A stretch of 64,000 nt of DNA, from the NCBI GenBank assembly GCA_037349315.1, contig JBAIAC010000001.1, positions 6,552,001 to 6,616,000 of the forward strand. The letters run 5' to 3'. A program made the position numbers and the translations under genes. This document shows, piece after piece, positions 59,001-60,120 of this stretch. This DNA comes from Chelydra serpentina. Taxonomy: Eukaryota; Chordata; Testudines; Chelydridae. The notes beneath the pieces were generated by a model. It did no database searches. It was not told where the DNA came from and worked only from the letters and a program-made list of their open reading frames with translations. Position 1 is the stretch's first letter. The number at the start of each line of letters is the position of its first letter.

Positions 59001-59509
59001 TTGCCATCTTTATGCTAGACAAATAACTGTACTCAGAAATTGTTAGGAATGGACAGAGATATTGAAAATAACTACTAATTACTACAAGGCTACATTCACC
59101 TACAGTACAGGCATTGGGGGGGATGGCAGCAATGCAAGATTCCTCATGTTGACCTGACACTTCCCTGTTCAACTGGGAGGGAGAGTTGAACAAACCTACA
59201 AACAGCCCTTCTGTCCCCATATATCCATGCCAATTGATGTTGGTTCTTGTTCATCAGAAGTAGGCCAAATATGTTTAATGTATGAGATGTCAGACAGTAT
59301 AACTTTTTGATCACTACTGATCTAAACTGCATTTTAACCAGTCCTGTACTGGAAAGGCTGCATATGTTATTTCCAGTTATCTATTTTACTGTGCATTTTT
59401 TTTTAATTCAGAAAAACTAGCACACAAAAAAGTTCACAGAGAAAGGCAAACTTACAGATTTCTTTGATTCACACAATCTAACAGCATGTTGACCAAATTT
59501 TCATAGTTT
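3647..59509 (-). CDS. PSME4: PSME4 (proteasome activator PA200), 16 internal exons
   Basis: PA200 is a large HEAT-repeat protein of the nucleus and cytosol that caps the 20S proteasome, activates ATP- and ubiquitin-independent peptide hydrolysis, and is linked to degradation of acetylated core histones in spermatogenesis and DNA repair (family knowledge). Sixteen minus-strand blocks match PA200 in order. Each is bounded by AG and GT, and their phases join without a break into about 658 codons (1975 bases). Recognisable stretches include [54 protein letters not shown] and RHAGVLGL. Human numbering would be about 1142-1799, assuming no indels. The N-terminal exons lie beyond position 64000, and the last coding exon is not found in 1-3646, so both gene ends are outside the window. 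No stop or frameshift occurs in any exon, so the gene is judged functional. Confidence 0.97.
4245..4345 (+). repeat. Old interspersed repeat, class uncertain
   Basis: A segment containing GGGACCCCATTGTGCTAGG followed by an ACAAACATACAG motif is typical of a widespread amniote repeat seen many times in reptile introns. It is degraded and only about 100 bases long. It could be a SINE core or the 3' end of an old LINE. Confidence 0.4.
4575..4737 (-). CDS. PSME4: PSME4 exon (about residues 1701-1755), histone-reader residues
   Basis: This 163-base exon encodes [20 protein letters not shown], then a downstream [13 protein letters not shown] and DTIPSA. The Asn-Phe pair of QCNFLT aligns with human N1716/F1717, reported as needed for acetyl-lysine recognition. 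PKKRKRD is a nuclear-localisation-like basic cluster. The donor is GTAAAG and one base of an Asp codon is shared with the next exon. The preceding intron is 16.9 kb and full of transposons. Confidence 0.96.
4738..7025. other. PSME4 intron, no feature recognised
   Basis: This is AT-rich unique-looking intron sequence. Short open frames at 4918-5109, 5548-5736 and 5745-5966 have no family resemblance and AT-driven composition, so they are not called as genes. Confidence 0.6.
7110..9944 (-). pseudogene. RTE endonuclease-reverse transcriptase, lightly broken
   Basis: The reading frame starts near 9944 and runs in one frame to about 7521. The AP-type endonuclease shows [33 protein letters not shown] and SDHRLL. 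The reverse transcriptase shows [40 protein letters not shown] and, just after a stop, [11 protein letters not shown] (the FADD catalytic box). The C-terminus carries a [13 protein letters not shown] motif. Defects are TAA at 9501-9503, TGA at 7905-7907 (probably a decayed CGA Arg codon), a one-base loss near 7521, TGA at 7273, and an expanded C/G run near 7245-7258. The protein would be about 950 residues, near the usual RTE length. The few defects imply recent activity on the window's timescale. Confidence 0.88.
9945..10265 (-). other. 5' leader of the RTE element
   Basis: GC-richer sequence upstream of the RTE start that contrasts with the AT-rich intron. It holds a short inverted motif around GGGCATATGCCC (10186-10197) and a CAGCGCCTCAACGTGG-type segment near the 5' end. 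RTE leaders can carry internal promoters, but no specific signal was proven here. Confidence 0.55.
10355..10859. other. PSME4 intron, no feature recognised
   Basis: Intron sequence right of the RTE target site. Around 10510-10600 a GGCAGCTGCCTAGGGCAGC stretch resembles a worn repeat, but too little is left to name it. Confidence 0.5.
10860..11330 (-). mobile_element. Old CR1-type LINE 3' fragment
   Basis: The minus strand can be read, with many stops, as the end of a CR1 reverse transcriptase (a region of the type [15 protein letters not shown], then RATRII and [16 protein letters not shown]). The plus-strand wording (GTGGACACCAGAAGTGG, CTCACCAATGTTACAGG) is the reverse complement of the CR1 C-terminal region. 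It is much more decayed than the CR1 copies at 15807 and 48761. Confidence 0.55.
11395..11494 (-). repeat. Repeat Q, left copy (inverted relative to the copy at 14635)
   Basis: The sequence TAATATCTTTTATTGGACCA followed by CTTCTGTTGGTGGAAGG and CAAGCTTTCAAG is the reverse complement of a block at 14650-14735. The two copies face each other around the Harbinger element at 11496-14471. The family is common in turtle-like genomes but I cannot name it. Confidence 0.6.
11496..14471 (-). mobile_element. Harbinger-type DNA transposon keeping only its Myb/SANT gene
   Basis: The ends form terminal inverted repeats: GGGCCTTGTCTACACTACC at 11496 and a matching reverse-complement end at about 14445-14471 (ACTGGGTAGTATAGACACAGCC). 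Inside, the minus strand carries the spliced Myb/SANT-like gene that accompanies PIF/Harbinger transposases (12390-14060). No transposase was recognised, so this is an internally reduced element. It is flanked by inverted copies of repeat Q. Confidence 0.7.
12390..14060 (-). pseudogene. Harbinger Myb/SANT-like DNA-binding protein, two exons, broken
   Basis: Exon 1 (about 14060-13527) shows the Trp-containing Myb/SANT-type start [10 protein letters not shown], then [20 protein letters not shown] and [19 protein letters not shown], the signature of the Harbinger accessory protein that helps the transposase reach the nucleus and bind transposon ends (family knowledge). A donor GTAAGT follows at 13526. 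Exon 2 begins after TTTTGCAG at 12830 with [18 protein letters not shown], then a Lys/Glu-rich helix, MIKVMEE, a stop where Gln is expected, [14 protein letters not shown] and a Pro-rich tail. A stop near 14020, a frameshift near 12650 and a TAA near 12590 inactivate it. Confidence 0.7.
14635..14790 (+). repeat. Repeat Q, right copy
   Basis: The run CAGAAGTTGGTCC followed by GATATTACCTCAACCACC and GGTCCAACACAGCTACAAC matches, inverted, the left copy at 11395-11494 over roughly 90 bases. It ends in a GACACGGCTAC-like motif that is also found, as ACTAACACGGCTACTAC, at the right end of the hairpin repeat near 51640. Confidence 0.55.
14791..15806. other. PSME4 intron, no feature recognised
   Basis: AT-rich unique-looking intron sequence between repeat Q and the CR1 fragment. 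Only short meaningless frames are present. Confidence 0.55.
15807..16621 (-). mobile_element. CR1 LINE, 3' end (AAGAACATAAGAA-tail subfamily)
   Basis: The 3' end at 15807 has the repeated AAGAACATAAGAAG-type tail. The minus strand then encodes, with breaks, the CR1 C-terminus: [38 protein letters not shown], and upstream [19 protein letters not shown] and ATKMIRGL. It ends abruptly at 16621 where the truncated RTE copy begins. It is the same subfamily as 53284-54509. Confidence 0.88.
16622..17143 (-). mobile_element. RTE LINE, 5'-truncated copy
   Basis: About 520 bases are nearly identical to 7091-7635 of the larger RTE copy, including the same 3' end (one copy of ACCTGGATC at 16629). The minus strand encodes [38 protein letters not shown] and [20 protein letters not shown]. 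Its 3' end abuts a CR1 and its cut 5' end abuts DIRS sequence, so it is either nested in or joined to both. Confidence 0.88.
17144..17337 (+). mobile_element. DIRS 5' leader fragment, plus orientation
   Basis: This is the reverse complement of 2180-2390: CAGTTCCTTCTCAGCCGCC, GAGCTCCAGCAGTGCACTC, then a TTAGTTGGTTAAGAACCC run to CCCCGTTAAAAAATAAATAA. It stops where the minus-oriented gag fragment begins, making a head-on junction within DIRS material. Confidence 0.7.
17338..17900 (-). pseudogene. DIRS gag fragment, minus orientation
   Basis: The minus strand reads [20 protein letters not shown] and [13 protein letters not shown], matching the gag block [20 protein letters not shown] of the element at 39752-40054. 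A Pro/Ser/Arg-rich part follows up to about 17900. It is truncated at both ends, joined to an oppositely oriented DIRS leader on the left and to a Harbinger gene on the right. Confidence 0.65.
17930..18414 (+). pseudogene. C-terminal part of a Harbinger Myb/SANT-like accessory protein
   Basis: The plus strand encodes [20 protein letters not shown], an Arg/Glu-rich helix with [20 protein letters not shown] and DMLR. After a one-base shift near 18195 come [20 protein letters not shown] and a Ser/Pro-rich tail [20 protein letters not shown]. This order (basic patch, coiled-coil-like helix, VQERQL, Ser/Pro tail) is that of Harbinger accessory proteins. The N-terminal Myb domain is missing. Confidence 0.7.
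18560..20037 (-). pseudogene. PIF/Harbinger transposase (HARBI1-like, DDE), broken
   Basis: The minus strand encodes an N-terminal region with [20 protein letters not shown], then [40 protein letters not shown] (helix-turn-helix-like) and [20 protein letters not shown], which carries the first catalytic Asp. After a TGA at 19234-19236 (probable decayed CGA) come [14 protein letters not shown] and [11 protein letters not shown] (second Asp). A frameshift near 19012 follows, then a TGA where Trp is expected, then [17 protein letters not shown]. In relatives this last motif reads VECAFGRLK, so the third catalytic residue, Glu, is Lys here. The transposase is therefore dead several times over. 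Confidence 0.87.
20525..20552. repeat. Poly-T tract
   Basis: An uninterrupted run of 28 T. It could be the poly-A tail of a decayed minus-oriented retroelement, but nothing recognisable adjoins it. Confidence 0.7.
20729..21040. mobile_element. hAT-type MITE with 8-base target duplication
   Basis: A 312-base element with terminal inverted repeats CAGGGATCTCAAACTC and GTTTGAGACCCCTG, flanked by GCCTAGAC (20721-20728) and GTCTAGAC (21041-21048), a 7-of-8 match. hAT transposons duplicate 8 bases. It carries no coding sequence. A fragment of the same family, inverted, lies at 33289-33369. Confidence 0.85.
21049..21658. other. PSME4 intron, no feature recognised
   Basis: AT-rich intron sequence next to the PSME4 exon at 21659. 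Confidence 0.55.
21659..21814 (-). CDS. PSME4: PSME4 exon (about residues 1649-1700), start of the bromodomain-like region
   Basis: This 156-base phase-0 exon encodes [20 protein letters not shown], then [20 protein letters not shown] and KLLEDEQLE. By human numbering it begins within a residue or two of the reported bromodomain-like region (about 1650-1738), which is linked to binding acetylated histones (published family knowledge). The acceptor follows GCTTACAG and the donor is GTAAAC. Confidence 0.96.
21815..22576. other. PSME4 intron, no feature recognised
   Basis: AT-rich intron sequence upstream of the PSME4 exon at 21659. The frame at 22291-22530 has no resemblance to any family. Confidence 0.5.
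22577..22985. repeat. Palindromic MITE-like repeat with GC-rich centre
   Basis: The GC-rich centre (about 22620-22860) contrasts with the AT-rich flanks. Near the right end a perfect 18-base inverted repeat (22896-22913 and 22941-22958, AAGTCATGGACAGGTCAC) encloses 27 bases. The left end has a related AGAGGTCACGGAAGTCAC. The frames inside are not coding. The exact boundaries are uncertain. Confidence 0.55.
22986..23862. other. PSME4 intron with a GAAA microsatellite
   Basis: AT-rich intron sequence. The only clear element is the tetranucleotide repeat at 23369-23404. Confidence 0.55.
23369..23404. repeat. (GAAA)n microsatellite
   Basis: About nine perfect copies of a GAAA unit, expected to vary in length between individuals. 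Confidence 0.95.
23863..23991 (-). CDS. PSME4: PSME4 exon (about residues 1606-1648)
   Basis: This 129-base phase-0 exon encodes [20 protein letters not shown] and then [20 protein letters not shown]. It is nearly identical to the mammalian protein. The acceptor follows TTTTGTAG and the donor is GTGAGT. Confidence 0.96.
23992..24885. other. PSME4 intron, possible worn repeat
   Basis: The 24350-24740 part has higher GC content than its flanks and phrases such as GGGCACAATTCCACCCTG that look like repeat material. No gene or boundary could be supported. Confidence 0.4.
24886..25220. mobile_element. DIRS terminal region with palindromic cap (left part of the split DIRS)
   Basis: Two 60-base arms, 24886-24945 and 25122-25181, are imperfect reverse complements of each other. 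Just inside lies a CTTCTTCAAGTAGTGTCCC-type terminal motif ending at GTGCTCCATTGTAG (25220). The DIRS body that should follow resumes at 27585 with CACTGCAGGTGACTCCTG, so this and 27585-29924 are two parts of one element split by an LTR retroelement. The terminal motif matches, inverted, the right terminus of the element at 1-2530. Confidence 0.7.
25907..25914 (+). promoter_or_regulatory. LTR TATA box
   Basis: TATATAAA lies about 240 bases upstream of AATAAA in the LTR, consistent with a retroviral-type U3 promoter. Activity is not implied. Confidence 0.5.
26070..26118. repeat. (GA)n(GT)n compound microsatellite
   Basis: About fifteen GA units followed by about ten GT units, inside the LTR between its TATA box and polyadenylation signal. 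Confidence 0.95.
26325..26610 (+). repeat. Three degenerate tandem units in the LTR-element leader
   Basis: Units start near 26325, 26437 and 26528. The first two share GTTGTAGAAGTG or GGTGTAGAAGTG and TTAGAGTCCTCGCTCC and ACCCGTCTGTC. The third is more diverged (GGCTTAGCATTTCCCCC). The unit length is about 90-113 bases. They lie just downstream of the LTR, where retroviral leaders hold packaging and dimerisation signals. Confidence 0.65.
26771..27066. mobile_element. Harbinger-type MITE made of three hairpins
   Basis: The ends are GGGTACATCTATACTTAC and TAGTGTAGACCAGCCC, related to the Harbinger ends at 11496 and 37936, with an AAA flank on each side (a 3-base target duplication). Inside are three successive inverted repeats: 26825-26840 with 26846-26861 (perfect 16 bp), 26894-26901 with 26908-26915, and 26973-27005 with 27011-27042 (about 33 bp, imperfect). 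There is no coding capacity. Confidence 0.7.
27541..27584 (+). mobile_element. 44-base remnant of the 3' LTR
   Basis: TTTTCCCCTGAAAAAGATCC through CTTCTTATAAGCCTAACA repeats the last 44 bases of the 5' LTR with two mismatches, then gives way to DIRS sequence. The rest of the 3' LTR was deleted. Confidence 0.7.
27680..28340 (-). pseudogene. DIRS tyrosine recombinase, decayed
   Basis: The minus strand shows [20 protein letters not shown] and [20 protein letters not shown] (28096-28335), equal to SWDLNLVL...PFEPLATCSL in intact relatives. The arginine box is changed to SVRRIGNI. Downstream come [18 protein letters not shown] and [13 protein letters not shown] (about 27990-27850). Frameshifts separate these blocks, and the C-terminal catalytic boxes are only partly visible. 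Confidence 0.72.
29063..29924 (-). pseudogene. DIRS gag end and RT/RNase H fragments, decayed
   Basis: From right to left: a gag-like [13 protein letters not shown] block (29880-29920), [20 protein letters not shown] (about 29740), [11 protein letters not shown], then the RT part [20 protein letters not shown]. In the last block the catalytic YLDD has become CLND. Then the RNase H part [20 protein letters not shown] with [12 protein letters not shown] follows. An internal deletion has joined the gag end to the middle of RT. Confidence 0.7.
30185..30962 (-). pseudogene. DIRS tyrosine recombinase, nearly complete, one frameshift
   Basis: Tyrosine recombinases integrate the circular DNA intermediate of DIRS elements without an integrase (family knowledge). 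The minus strand encodes [40 protein letters not shown], then [13 protein letters not shown] with the first catalytic Arg, and [10 protein letters not shown]. After a break near 30345, another frame gives [12 protein letters not shown] (His-x-x-Arg box) and [20 protein letters not shown] (Trp and the nucleophile Tyr). All four recognisable catalytic elements survive in sequence, but the frame is broken. Confidence 0.85.
31228..31740 (-). pseudogene. DIRS RNase H and adjoining domain
   Basis: An open minus frame encodes [20 protein letters not shown], then [18 protein letters not shown] (catalytic Asp), [16 protein letters not shown] (the last RNase H Asp) and [17 protein letters not shown], the region linking RNase H to the C-terminal part of pol. 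It is out of frame with RT to the right. The length and order match the DIRS pol. Confidence 0.87.
32138..32520 (-). pseudogene. DIRS reverse transcriptase, palm fragment
   Basis: The minus strand encodes [20 protein letters not shown], then [20 protein letters not shown] with the YLDD catalytic box, then a region with [12 protein letters not shown]. The upstream fingers part continues in another frame to about 32520 (DWYAAL-type sequence). It is interrupted on the right by a tRNA-derived SINE. Confidence 0.85.
32551..32660 (+). mobile_element. tRNA-derived SINE, truncated
   Basis: The tRNA-like head has an A box around CAGCTCAGTGGTTTGAGC (about 32565-32582) and a B box around GCGTTCAATCC (about 32609-32619), followed by a GGGATCTGGGGCAAAAATC tail motif. 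This matches the turtle tRNA-derived SINE plan. The 3' tail is cut off. It lies inside the DIRS pol and opposite to it in orientation. Confidence 0.75.
32661..33290 (-). pseudogene. DIRS gag C-terminal region, decayed
   Basis: The minus strand shows [17 protein letters not shown] (about 33260-33210), [20 protein letters not shown] and [13 protein letters not shown] (33107-32990), the conserved end of DIRS gag, then a Gly/Pro-rich region. The same blocks occur at 39380-39740 ([20 protein letters not shown]) and 29640-29920. Confidence 0.75.
33289..33369. mobile_element. hAT MITE fragment, inverted
   Basis: About 80 bases ending in GAGTTTGAGATCCCTG are the reverse complement of the left end of the hAT MITE at 20729-20805 with few differences. 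The other end is missing, and the cut lies exactly at the 5' limit of the DIRS element. Confidence 0.8.
33370..34128. other. PSME4 intron, no feature recognised
   Basis: AT-rich intron sequence between the repeat nest and the PSME4 exon at 34129. Confidence 0.55.
34129..34214 (-). CDS. PSME4: PSME4 exon (about residues 1577-1605)
   Basis: This 86-base exon completes an Ile codon and encodes [20 protein letters not shown] and then QLLPLFFK. The acceptor follows ATAAACAG and the donor is GTACAC. It lies only 390 bases from the preceding exon but about 10.1 kb from the following one, because the intron between them holds the DIRS and LTR nest. Confidence 0.95.
34605..34813 (-). CDS. PSME4: PSME4 exon (about residues 1507-1577)
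   Basis: This 209-base exon is the longest of the sixteen. It encodes [18 protein letters not shown] and, further on, [20 protein letters not shown] and [10 protein letters not shown]. The acidic stretch in the middle is typical of PA200. One base each side is shared with neighbouring codons. The donor is GTGAGT, and open-frame translation beyond it is intron. Confidence 0.96.
34814..35461. other. PSME4 intron, no feature recognised
   Basis: AT-rich intron sequence with no coding or repeat signal that could be supported. Confidence 0.55.
35462..35873 (+). mobile_element. CR1 LINE 3' end, plus orientation
   Basis: The plus strand reads, with stops, as the CR1 C-terminus: [43 protein letters not shown]. 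It ends in the CR1 3' untranslated region with TGGGGCTGGACTAGACGACC, CCTTCCAGCCC and a CTATGATTCC tail at 35873. It is the only clear CR1 here opposite to PSME4. Confidence 0.85.
35874..36337. other. PSME4 intron, no feature recognised
   Basis: AT-rich intron sequence. A short TAGTA-rich low-complexity stretch lies at 36183-36230. Confidence 0.55.
36338..36469 (-). CDS. PSME4: PSME4 exon (about residues 1463-1507)
   Basis: This 132-base exon completes the Cys codon and encodes [20 protein letters not shown] and then [17 protein letters not shown]. It ends two bases into a Ser codon. The acceptor follows AATTTCTAG and the donor is GTTAGT. Confidence 0.96.
36667..37194. mobile_element. hAT-type MITE with duplicated hairpin unit
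   Basis: The ends GGTTCTCAAACTTA and AGTTTGAGAACCGCAG form inverted repeats typical of hAT elements. Inside, a unit of about 75 bases containing AGAAGTAAGGGCAGCAATGT occurs twice (near 36840 and 36919). The first copy holds a palindrome AAAAGTGATATT/AATATCACTTTT (about 36858-36886). A 20-A run lies near 37110-37129. There are no coding frames. Confidence 0.7.
37195..37482. other. PSME4 intron, no feature recognised
   Basis: Short intron stretch beside the PSME4 exon at 37483. Confidence 0.5.
37483..37574 (-). CDS. PSME4: PSME4 exon (about residues 1433-1463)
   Basis: This 92-base exon encodes [20 protein letters not shown] and then [10 protein letters not shown], leaving two bases (TG) of a Cys codon to be completed by the next exon. 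The acceptor follows TTTCTTTATCAG and the donor is GTAAAA. Confidence 0.95.
37575..37935. other. PSME4 intron, no feature recognised
   Basis: AT-rich intron sequence between the PSME4 exon and the nested MITE. Confidence 0.5.
38640..39000 (-). pseudogene. DIRS tyrosine recombinase fragment
   Basis: In broken frames the minus strand reads like the recombinase at 30342-30962: a counterpart of the [13 protein letters not shown] region (plus strand GCGCCCTAATCTCAGAGACC), then one of the [12 protein letters not shown] region and the SEEECRLHS region. The N-terminal part is missing and joins gag-like sequence near 39000. Confidence 0.65.
39080..41561 (-). pseudogene. DIRS gag, broken
   Basis: From right to left the minus strand shows the cysteine-rich start [40 protein letters not shown] and [20 protein letters not shown] (41561-41290). 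A Pro/Ser/Arg-rich middle in several frames follows (41197-40534), then [60 protein letters not shown] and [12 protein letters not shown] (39510). At least three frameshifts are needed. Gag forms the particle that packages the element RNA (family knowledge). Confidence 0.8.
42063..42431. mobile_element. hAT-type MITE with 8-base target duplication
   Basis: Terminal inverted repeats CAGTGGTTCTCAACC and GGTTGAGAACCACTG are flanked by CTCTAAAC (42055-42062) and CTCTACAC (42432-42439), a 7-of-8 match. The interior is AT-rich and noncoding. It lies inside the MITE at 37936-42488. Confidence 0.88.
42489..42999. other. PSME4 intron, no feature recognised
   Basis: AT-rich intron sequence beside the PSME4 exon at 43000. 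Confidence 0.55.
43000..43104 (-). CDS. PSME4: PSME4 exon (about residues 1398-1432)
   Basis: This 105-base phase-0 exon encodes [20 protein letters not shown] and then [15 protein letters not shown]. The acceptor follows TTGAGTAG and the donor is GTAAGT. It is separated from the next exon by about 5.4 kb containing a nested MITE/DIRS/hAT insertion. Confidence 0.95.
43105..43800. other. PSME4 intron with a pyrimidine-rich block
   Basis: The 43390-43690 part is a C/T-rich, weakly repetitive stretch (phrases such as CCCATTCTCATCCCATGTCC). It produces open frames on both strands through composition bias, not coding. Confidence 0.55.
43808..43900. repeat. Worn TIR-type repeat fragment
   Basis: GTGGGGGAATTCTGCACCAC and CAGAATTTTGCAGAAATT, then GCAGAATTTCCTCCCCC, form an inverted pair of short ends around a tiny centre. 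This suggests a strongly reduced DNA-transposon remnant. Confidence 0.45.
44255..44490 (+). mobile_element. MIR-like (CORE-SINE) element
   Basis: AAGATCTCAAAGTGCTTACC, AAGCCTTACAATACTTTTGA, GAGAAAATTGAAGAAGTCA and the telltale CTTGCCCAAGGTCACACAGC follow the order of the mammalian MIR consensus (core through 3' part). It is old and diverged, as expected for an amniote-wide SINE. Confidence 0.75.
44500..45071. other. PSME4 intron, possible old repeat
   Basis: Around 44620-44660 the phrase TTTATATGGTGCCTTTCAT resembles a worn amniote repeat. Nothing else could be supported. Confidence 0.4.
45072..46010. mobile_element. Non-autonomous Harbinger derivative
   Basis: The left end AAGGCCTTGTCTACATTACA and the TTTTGTCGGCAAAAG motif match the Harbinger ends at 11496. 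Near the right end, GTTCTGTCGACAAAAC and GTATCTACACTGACGC match 14280-14310 of the Myb-bearing element. The outermost right repeat is eroded, so the right limit is approximate. There is no gene inside. Confidence 0.65.
46257..46620. repeat. C-rich low-complexity repeat
   Basis: A degenerate array of CAGCTCC, CCACCTCCA and GCTCTGCC phrases. It yields open frames on both strands but shows no protein family and no start or stop logic. Confidence 0.7.
46640..47145. repeat. tRNA-like modules arranged as inverted pairs
   Basis: Several units look like tRNA genes with A- and B-box-like segments: 46650-46710 (CTGGTTAGGGCACTCGG, GGTCTGAACCCC), 46868-46925 (AGCCTGATGATTAAGGCACT, GGATTTAATTCC) and 46999-47065 (AGCTTGGTGGTTAAGATGCT, GAGTTCAAATCC). 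The first and last are each followed by an inverted partner (for example 47078-47140, ending CCACTGGGCTATAG). None is a plausible functional tRNA. Confidence 0.6.
47150..47936. other. PSME4 intron, no feature recognised
   Basis: AT-rich intron sequence up to the PSME4 exon at 47937. Confidence 0.55.
47937..48089 (-). CDS. PSME4: PSME4 exon (about residues 1347-1397)
   Basis: This 153-base phase-0 exon encodes [20 protein letters not shown], a central [18 protein letters not shown] block and HWTFEK at its end. This is a HEAT-repeat segment almost identical to the mammalian protein. The donor is GTGTGT, weaker than its neighbours' donors. Confidence 0.96.
48090..48508. other. PSME4 intron, no feature recognised
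   Basis: Short intron between two PSME4 exons, free of recognisable transposons. Confidence 0.6.
48509..48634 (-). CDS. PSME4: PSME4 exon (about residues 1305-1346)
   Basis: This 126-base exon is in phase 0 at both ends. It encodes [18 protein letters not shown] and then [20 protein letters not shown]. The acceptor follows TTCTTTTACAG and the donor is GTAACT. Confidence 0.95.
48761..50372 (-). mobile_element. CR1 LINE, 5'-truncated (ATTCTGTG-tail subfamily)
   Basis: The 3' end has the tandem CACAGAATCACAGAATC tail (minus: ATTCTGTG units), a CR1 hallmark. The body encodes most of the reverse transcriptase. The flanks CCAAATCA at 48755-48762 and 50373-50380 may be a target duplication. The 5' half (endonuclease) is missing, the usual outcome of CR1 insertion. 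It is in the same orientation as PSME4. Confidence 0.92.
48919..50370 (-). pseudogene. CR1 reverse transcriptase, C-terminal two thirds, frameshifted
   Basis: The first part (50370-49740) has [40 protein letters not shown] and [20 protein letters not shown]. After a frameshift near 49740 the second part has [20 protein letters not shown], then [20 protein letters not shown] with the catalytic FADD box, [20 protein letters not shown] and [20 protein letters not shown], ending near 48919. Apart from the frameshift and loss of the N-terminus it is well preserved. Confidence 0.92.
50381..51431. other. PSME4 intron, no feature recognised
   Basis: AT-rich intron sequence between the CR1 and the hairpin repeat. 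Confidence 0.5.
51432..51655. repeat. Perfect 77-base inverted repeat (hairpin)
   Basis: Arms 51432-51508 and 51554-51630 are exact reverse complements enclosing 45 bases. The arm contains AAGCTTTCGTGGGTTAA and TTAGTCTCTAAGGTGCCAC. The right copy continues into ACTAACACGGCTACTAC, so the family has a longer unit of which the left copy lacks the last 25 bases. The single-copy family is common in turtle-like genomes. The head-to-head pair is unusual. Confidence 0.85.
51892..52554. mobile_element. TA-flanked TIR element with GC-rich centre
   Basis: TA-GGGCTGTCAAATAATTAA at the left and a matching ATTGACAGCCC-TA at the right form inverted repeats next to a TA dinucleotide, as in Tc1/mariner-type elements. 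AT-rich ends surround a GC-rich centre (about 52050-52490). Frames inside appear on both strands and do not resemble a transposase. Confidence 0.65.
52715..52784 (-). CDS. PSME4: PSME4 exon (about residues 1281-1304)
   Basis: This 70-base exon completes a Gln codon and then reads [20 protein letters not shown], ending in phase 0 before a GTAAGC donor. The basic, charged segment suggests an exposed loop. It is one of the less conserved parts of the protein, and the residues differ somewhat from mammals. Confidence 0.92.
52890..55340 (-). mobile_element. Decayed LINE (RTE-like reverse transcriptase) split by a CR1
   Basis: From right to left the minus strand shows [37 protein letters not shown] (55298-55100), [33 protein letters not shown] (55107-54960), [13 protein letters not shown] (the FADD box decayed to FAAD) and LEQAG-type helices to about 54740. 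After the CR1 insertion (53284-54509) it continues at 53121-52890 with [16 protein letters not shown]. This wording differs from the RTE at 7090, so it is a second LINE lineage. Confidence 0.68.
53284..54509 (-). mobile_element. CR1 LINE, 5'-truncated, inserted in another LINE
   Basis: The 3' end is the AAGAACATAAGAACAG tail. The minus strand encodes [80 protein letters not shown] and, after a frameshift, [20 protein letters not shown] with FADDTKLL. It is the same subfamily as 15807-16621. Several stops make it a fossil. Confidence 0.9.
55341..55815. other. PSME4 intron, no feature recognised
   Basis: AT-rich intron sequence beside the PSME4 exon at 55816. Confidence 0.55.
55816..55969 (-). 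CDS. PSME4: PSME4 exon (about residues 1230-1280)
   Basis: This 154-base exon encodes [20 protein letters not shown] and, further on, [15 protein letters not shown]. The phase is 2 bases, 50 codons, then 2 bases. The acceptor follows AAAAATAG and the donor is GTGAGT. The [11 protein letters not shown] block is strongly conserved in PA200. Confidence 0.95.
55970..57226. other. PSME4 intron with worn repeat material and a CA tract
   Basis: Between about 56145 and 56525, phrases such as CCCTGCTAAACTAGAG and AGTCTAGTCTAGACAGG suggest an eroded TIR element. A short (CA)n tract lies at 56967-56982. No gene was seen. Confidence 0.45.
57227..57308 (-). CDS. PSME4: PSME4 exon (about residues 1203-1229)
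   Basis: This 82-base exon starts in phase 0 with [19 protein letters not shown] and ends one base into a Ser codon. The acceptor is CCTTTTTAG and the donor is GTAAGT. The internal ATG is not a gene start, because the frame continues from the previous exon. Confidence 0.93.
57309..57523. other. PSME4 intron, no feature recognised
   Basis: Short intron stretch before the GC-rich TIR element. Confidence 0.5.
57524..58143. mobile_element. TIR element with GC-rich minisatellite-like payload
   Basis: GTTCCCTCTAA (57524-57534) and TTAGAGGGAAC (58133-58143) are exact inverted ends. Near the right end, TGAATTTTGTTAT (58047-58059) and ATAACAAAATTCA (58099-58111) form a second inverted pair. The centre is a GC-rich array of GGGGAGAGGTGCC-like phrases followed by C-rich sequence. 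Frames on both strands are compositional. Confidence 0.65.
58144..58495. other. PSME4 intron, no feature recognised
   Basis: Intron stretch before the PSME4 exon at 58496. Confidence 0.5.
58496..58625 (-). CDS. PSME4: PSME4 exon (about residues 1159-1202)
   Basis: This 130-base exon encodes [16 protein letters not shown] and then [14 protein letters not shown], a helical HEAT-type segment highly typical of PA200. The acceptor follows a TTTTTTAG tract and the donor is GTAAAG. It finishes the split Leu codon from the previous exon and ends in phase 0. Confidence 0.95.
58626..59455. other. PSME4 intron, no feature recognised
   Basis: AT-rich intron sequence between two PSME4 exons. Confidence 0.55.
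59456..59509 (-). CDS. PSME4: PSME4 exon (about residues 1142-1158)
   Basis: This 54-base exon is the 5'-most one in the window. It reads [17 protein letters not shown], with one base of a preceding codon and two bases of a Leu codon completed by the next exon. The acceptor is a T-rich tract ending in CAG and the donor is GTAAGT. The next exon upstream is not found between 59510 and 64000, so that intron is at least 4.5 kb. Confidence 0.93.
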
Positions 59510-59784
59510 CTGAAAAAACAAAAGTAAAATGAGTATATAGACTTGAAGTGTACTGTCAACAACTACACGTCATGGTGTTTAAAAGAACCTTTATATAAAC
59601 AAAATAAGGCATTATATTTTCTCTTCATTCTCACAACAAATATAAATACTACAGGCAATGTCTGGTAATTAAATTAACACTGCAGATGCTGTGTATATGT
59701 CATGTTAATTTTTTTGAGAGGAAGGGGTGGAGGGGAAGAGAATCGCTGTTGAGTCAAGGGAGGAATATTACGGTGATTCCTCCA

Positions 59785-60120
59785 CACTGTGACTTTGTCT
59801 AGACTAGGATTTCAAGGTGTGATGTTGGATCATGTTAGCCAGCTAAATCTAATTAAAACCCTAAAAAACTCAAGTCAAGACATGGCAAGCTATACTTTAG
59901 CATATGCTAAAAGGGTTGAGTTTAAGTTTTAATTTGTCTTGTCTTGACTAGAAGTTTAGGTTTTAGAGTAAGTTAACTAACGTGATCCAACTTAGTACCT
60001 TTACTTTCCGGCCAGATAAGGCCTTAAAAAGCAGCTAGTTTGCCCAGCTGAGTGGCATTTTCTACACTGTGTTTTGGAGGTGTGAAAATCAGAGTACCAT
60101 TCCCTAGAAAGCACAAGTTG
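59785..60120. repeat. Eroded MITE with TTGTCTAGACTAGG-type end
   Basis: GACTTTGTCTAGACTAGGAT opens a stretch with internal inverted phrases (AAAACCTAAAA-type and TGTCTTGACTAG / CTCAAGTCAAGACA) and ends near a TCTACACTGTG. The style is that of non-autonomous Harbinger-type repeats, but the ends are poor. Confidence 0.45.
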
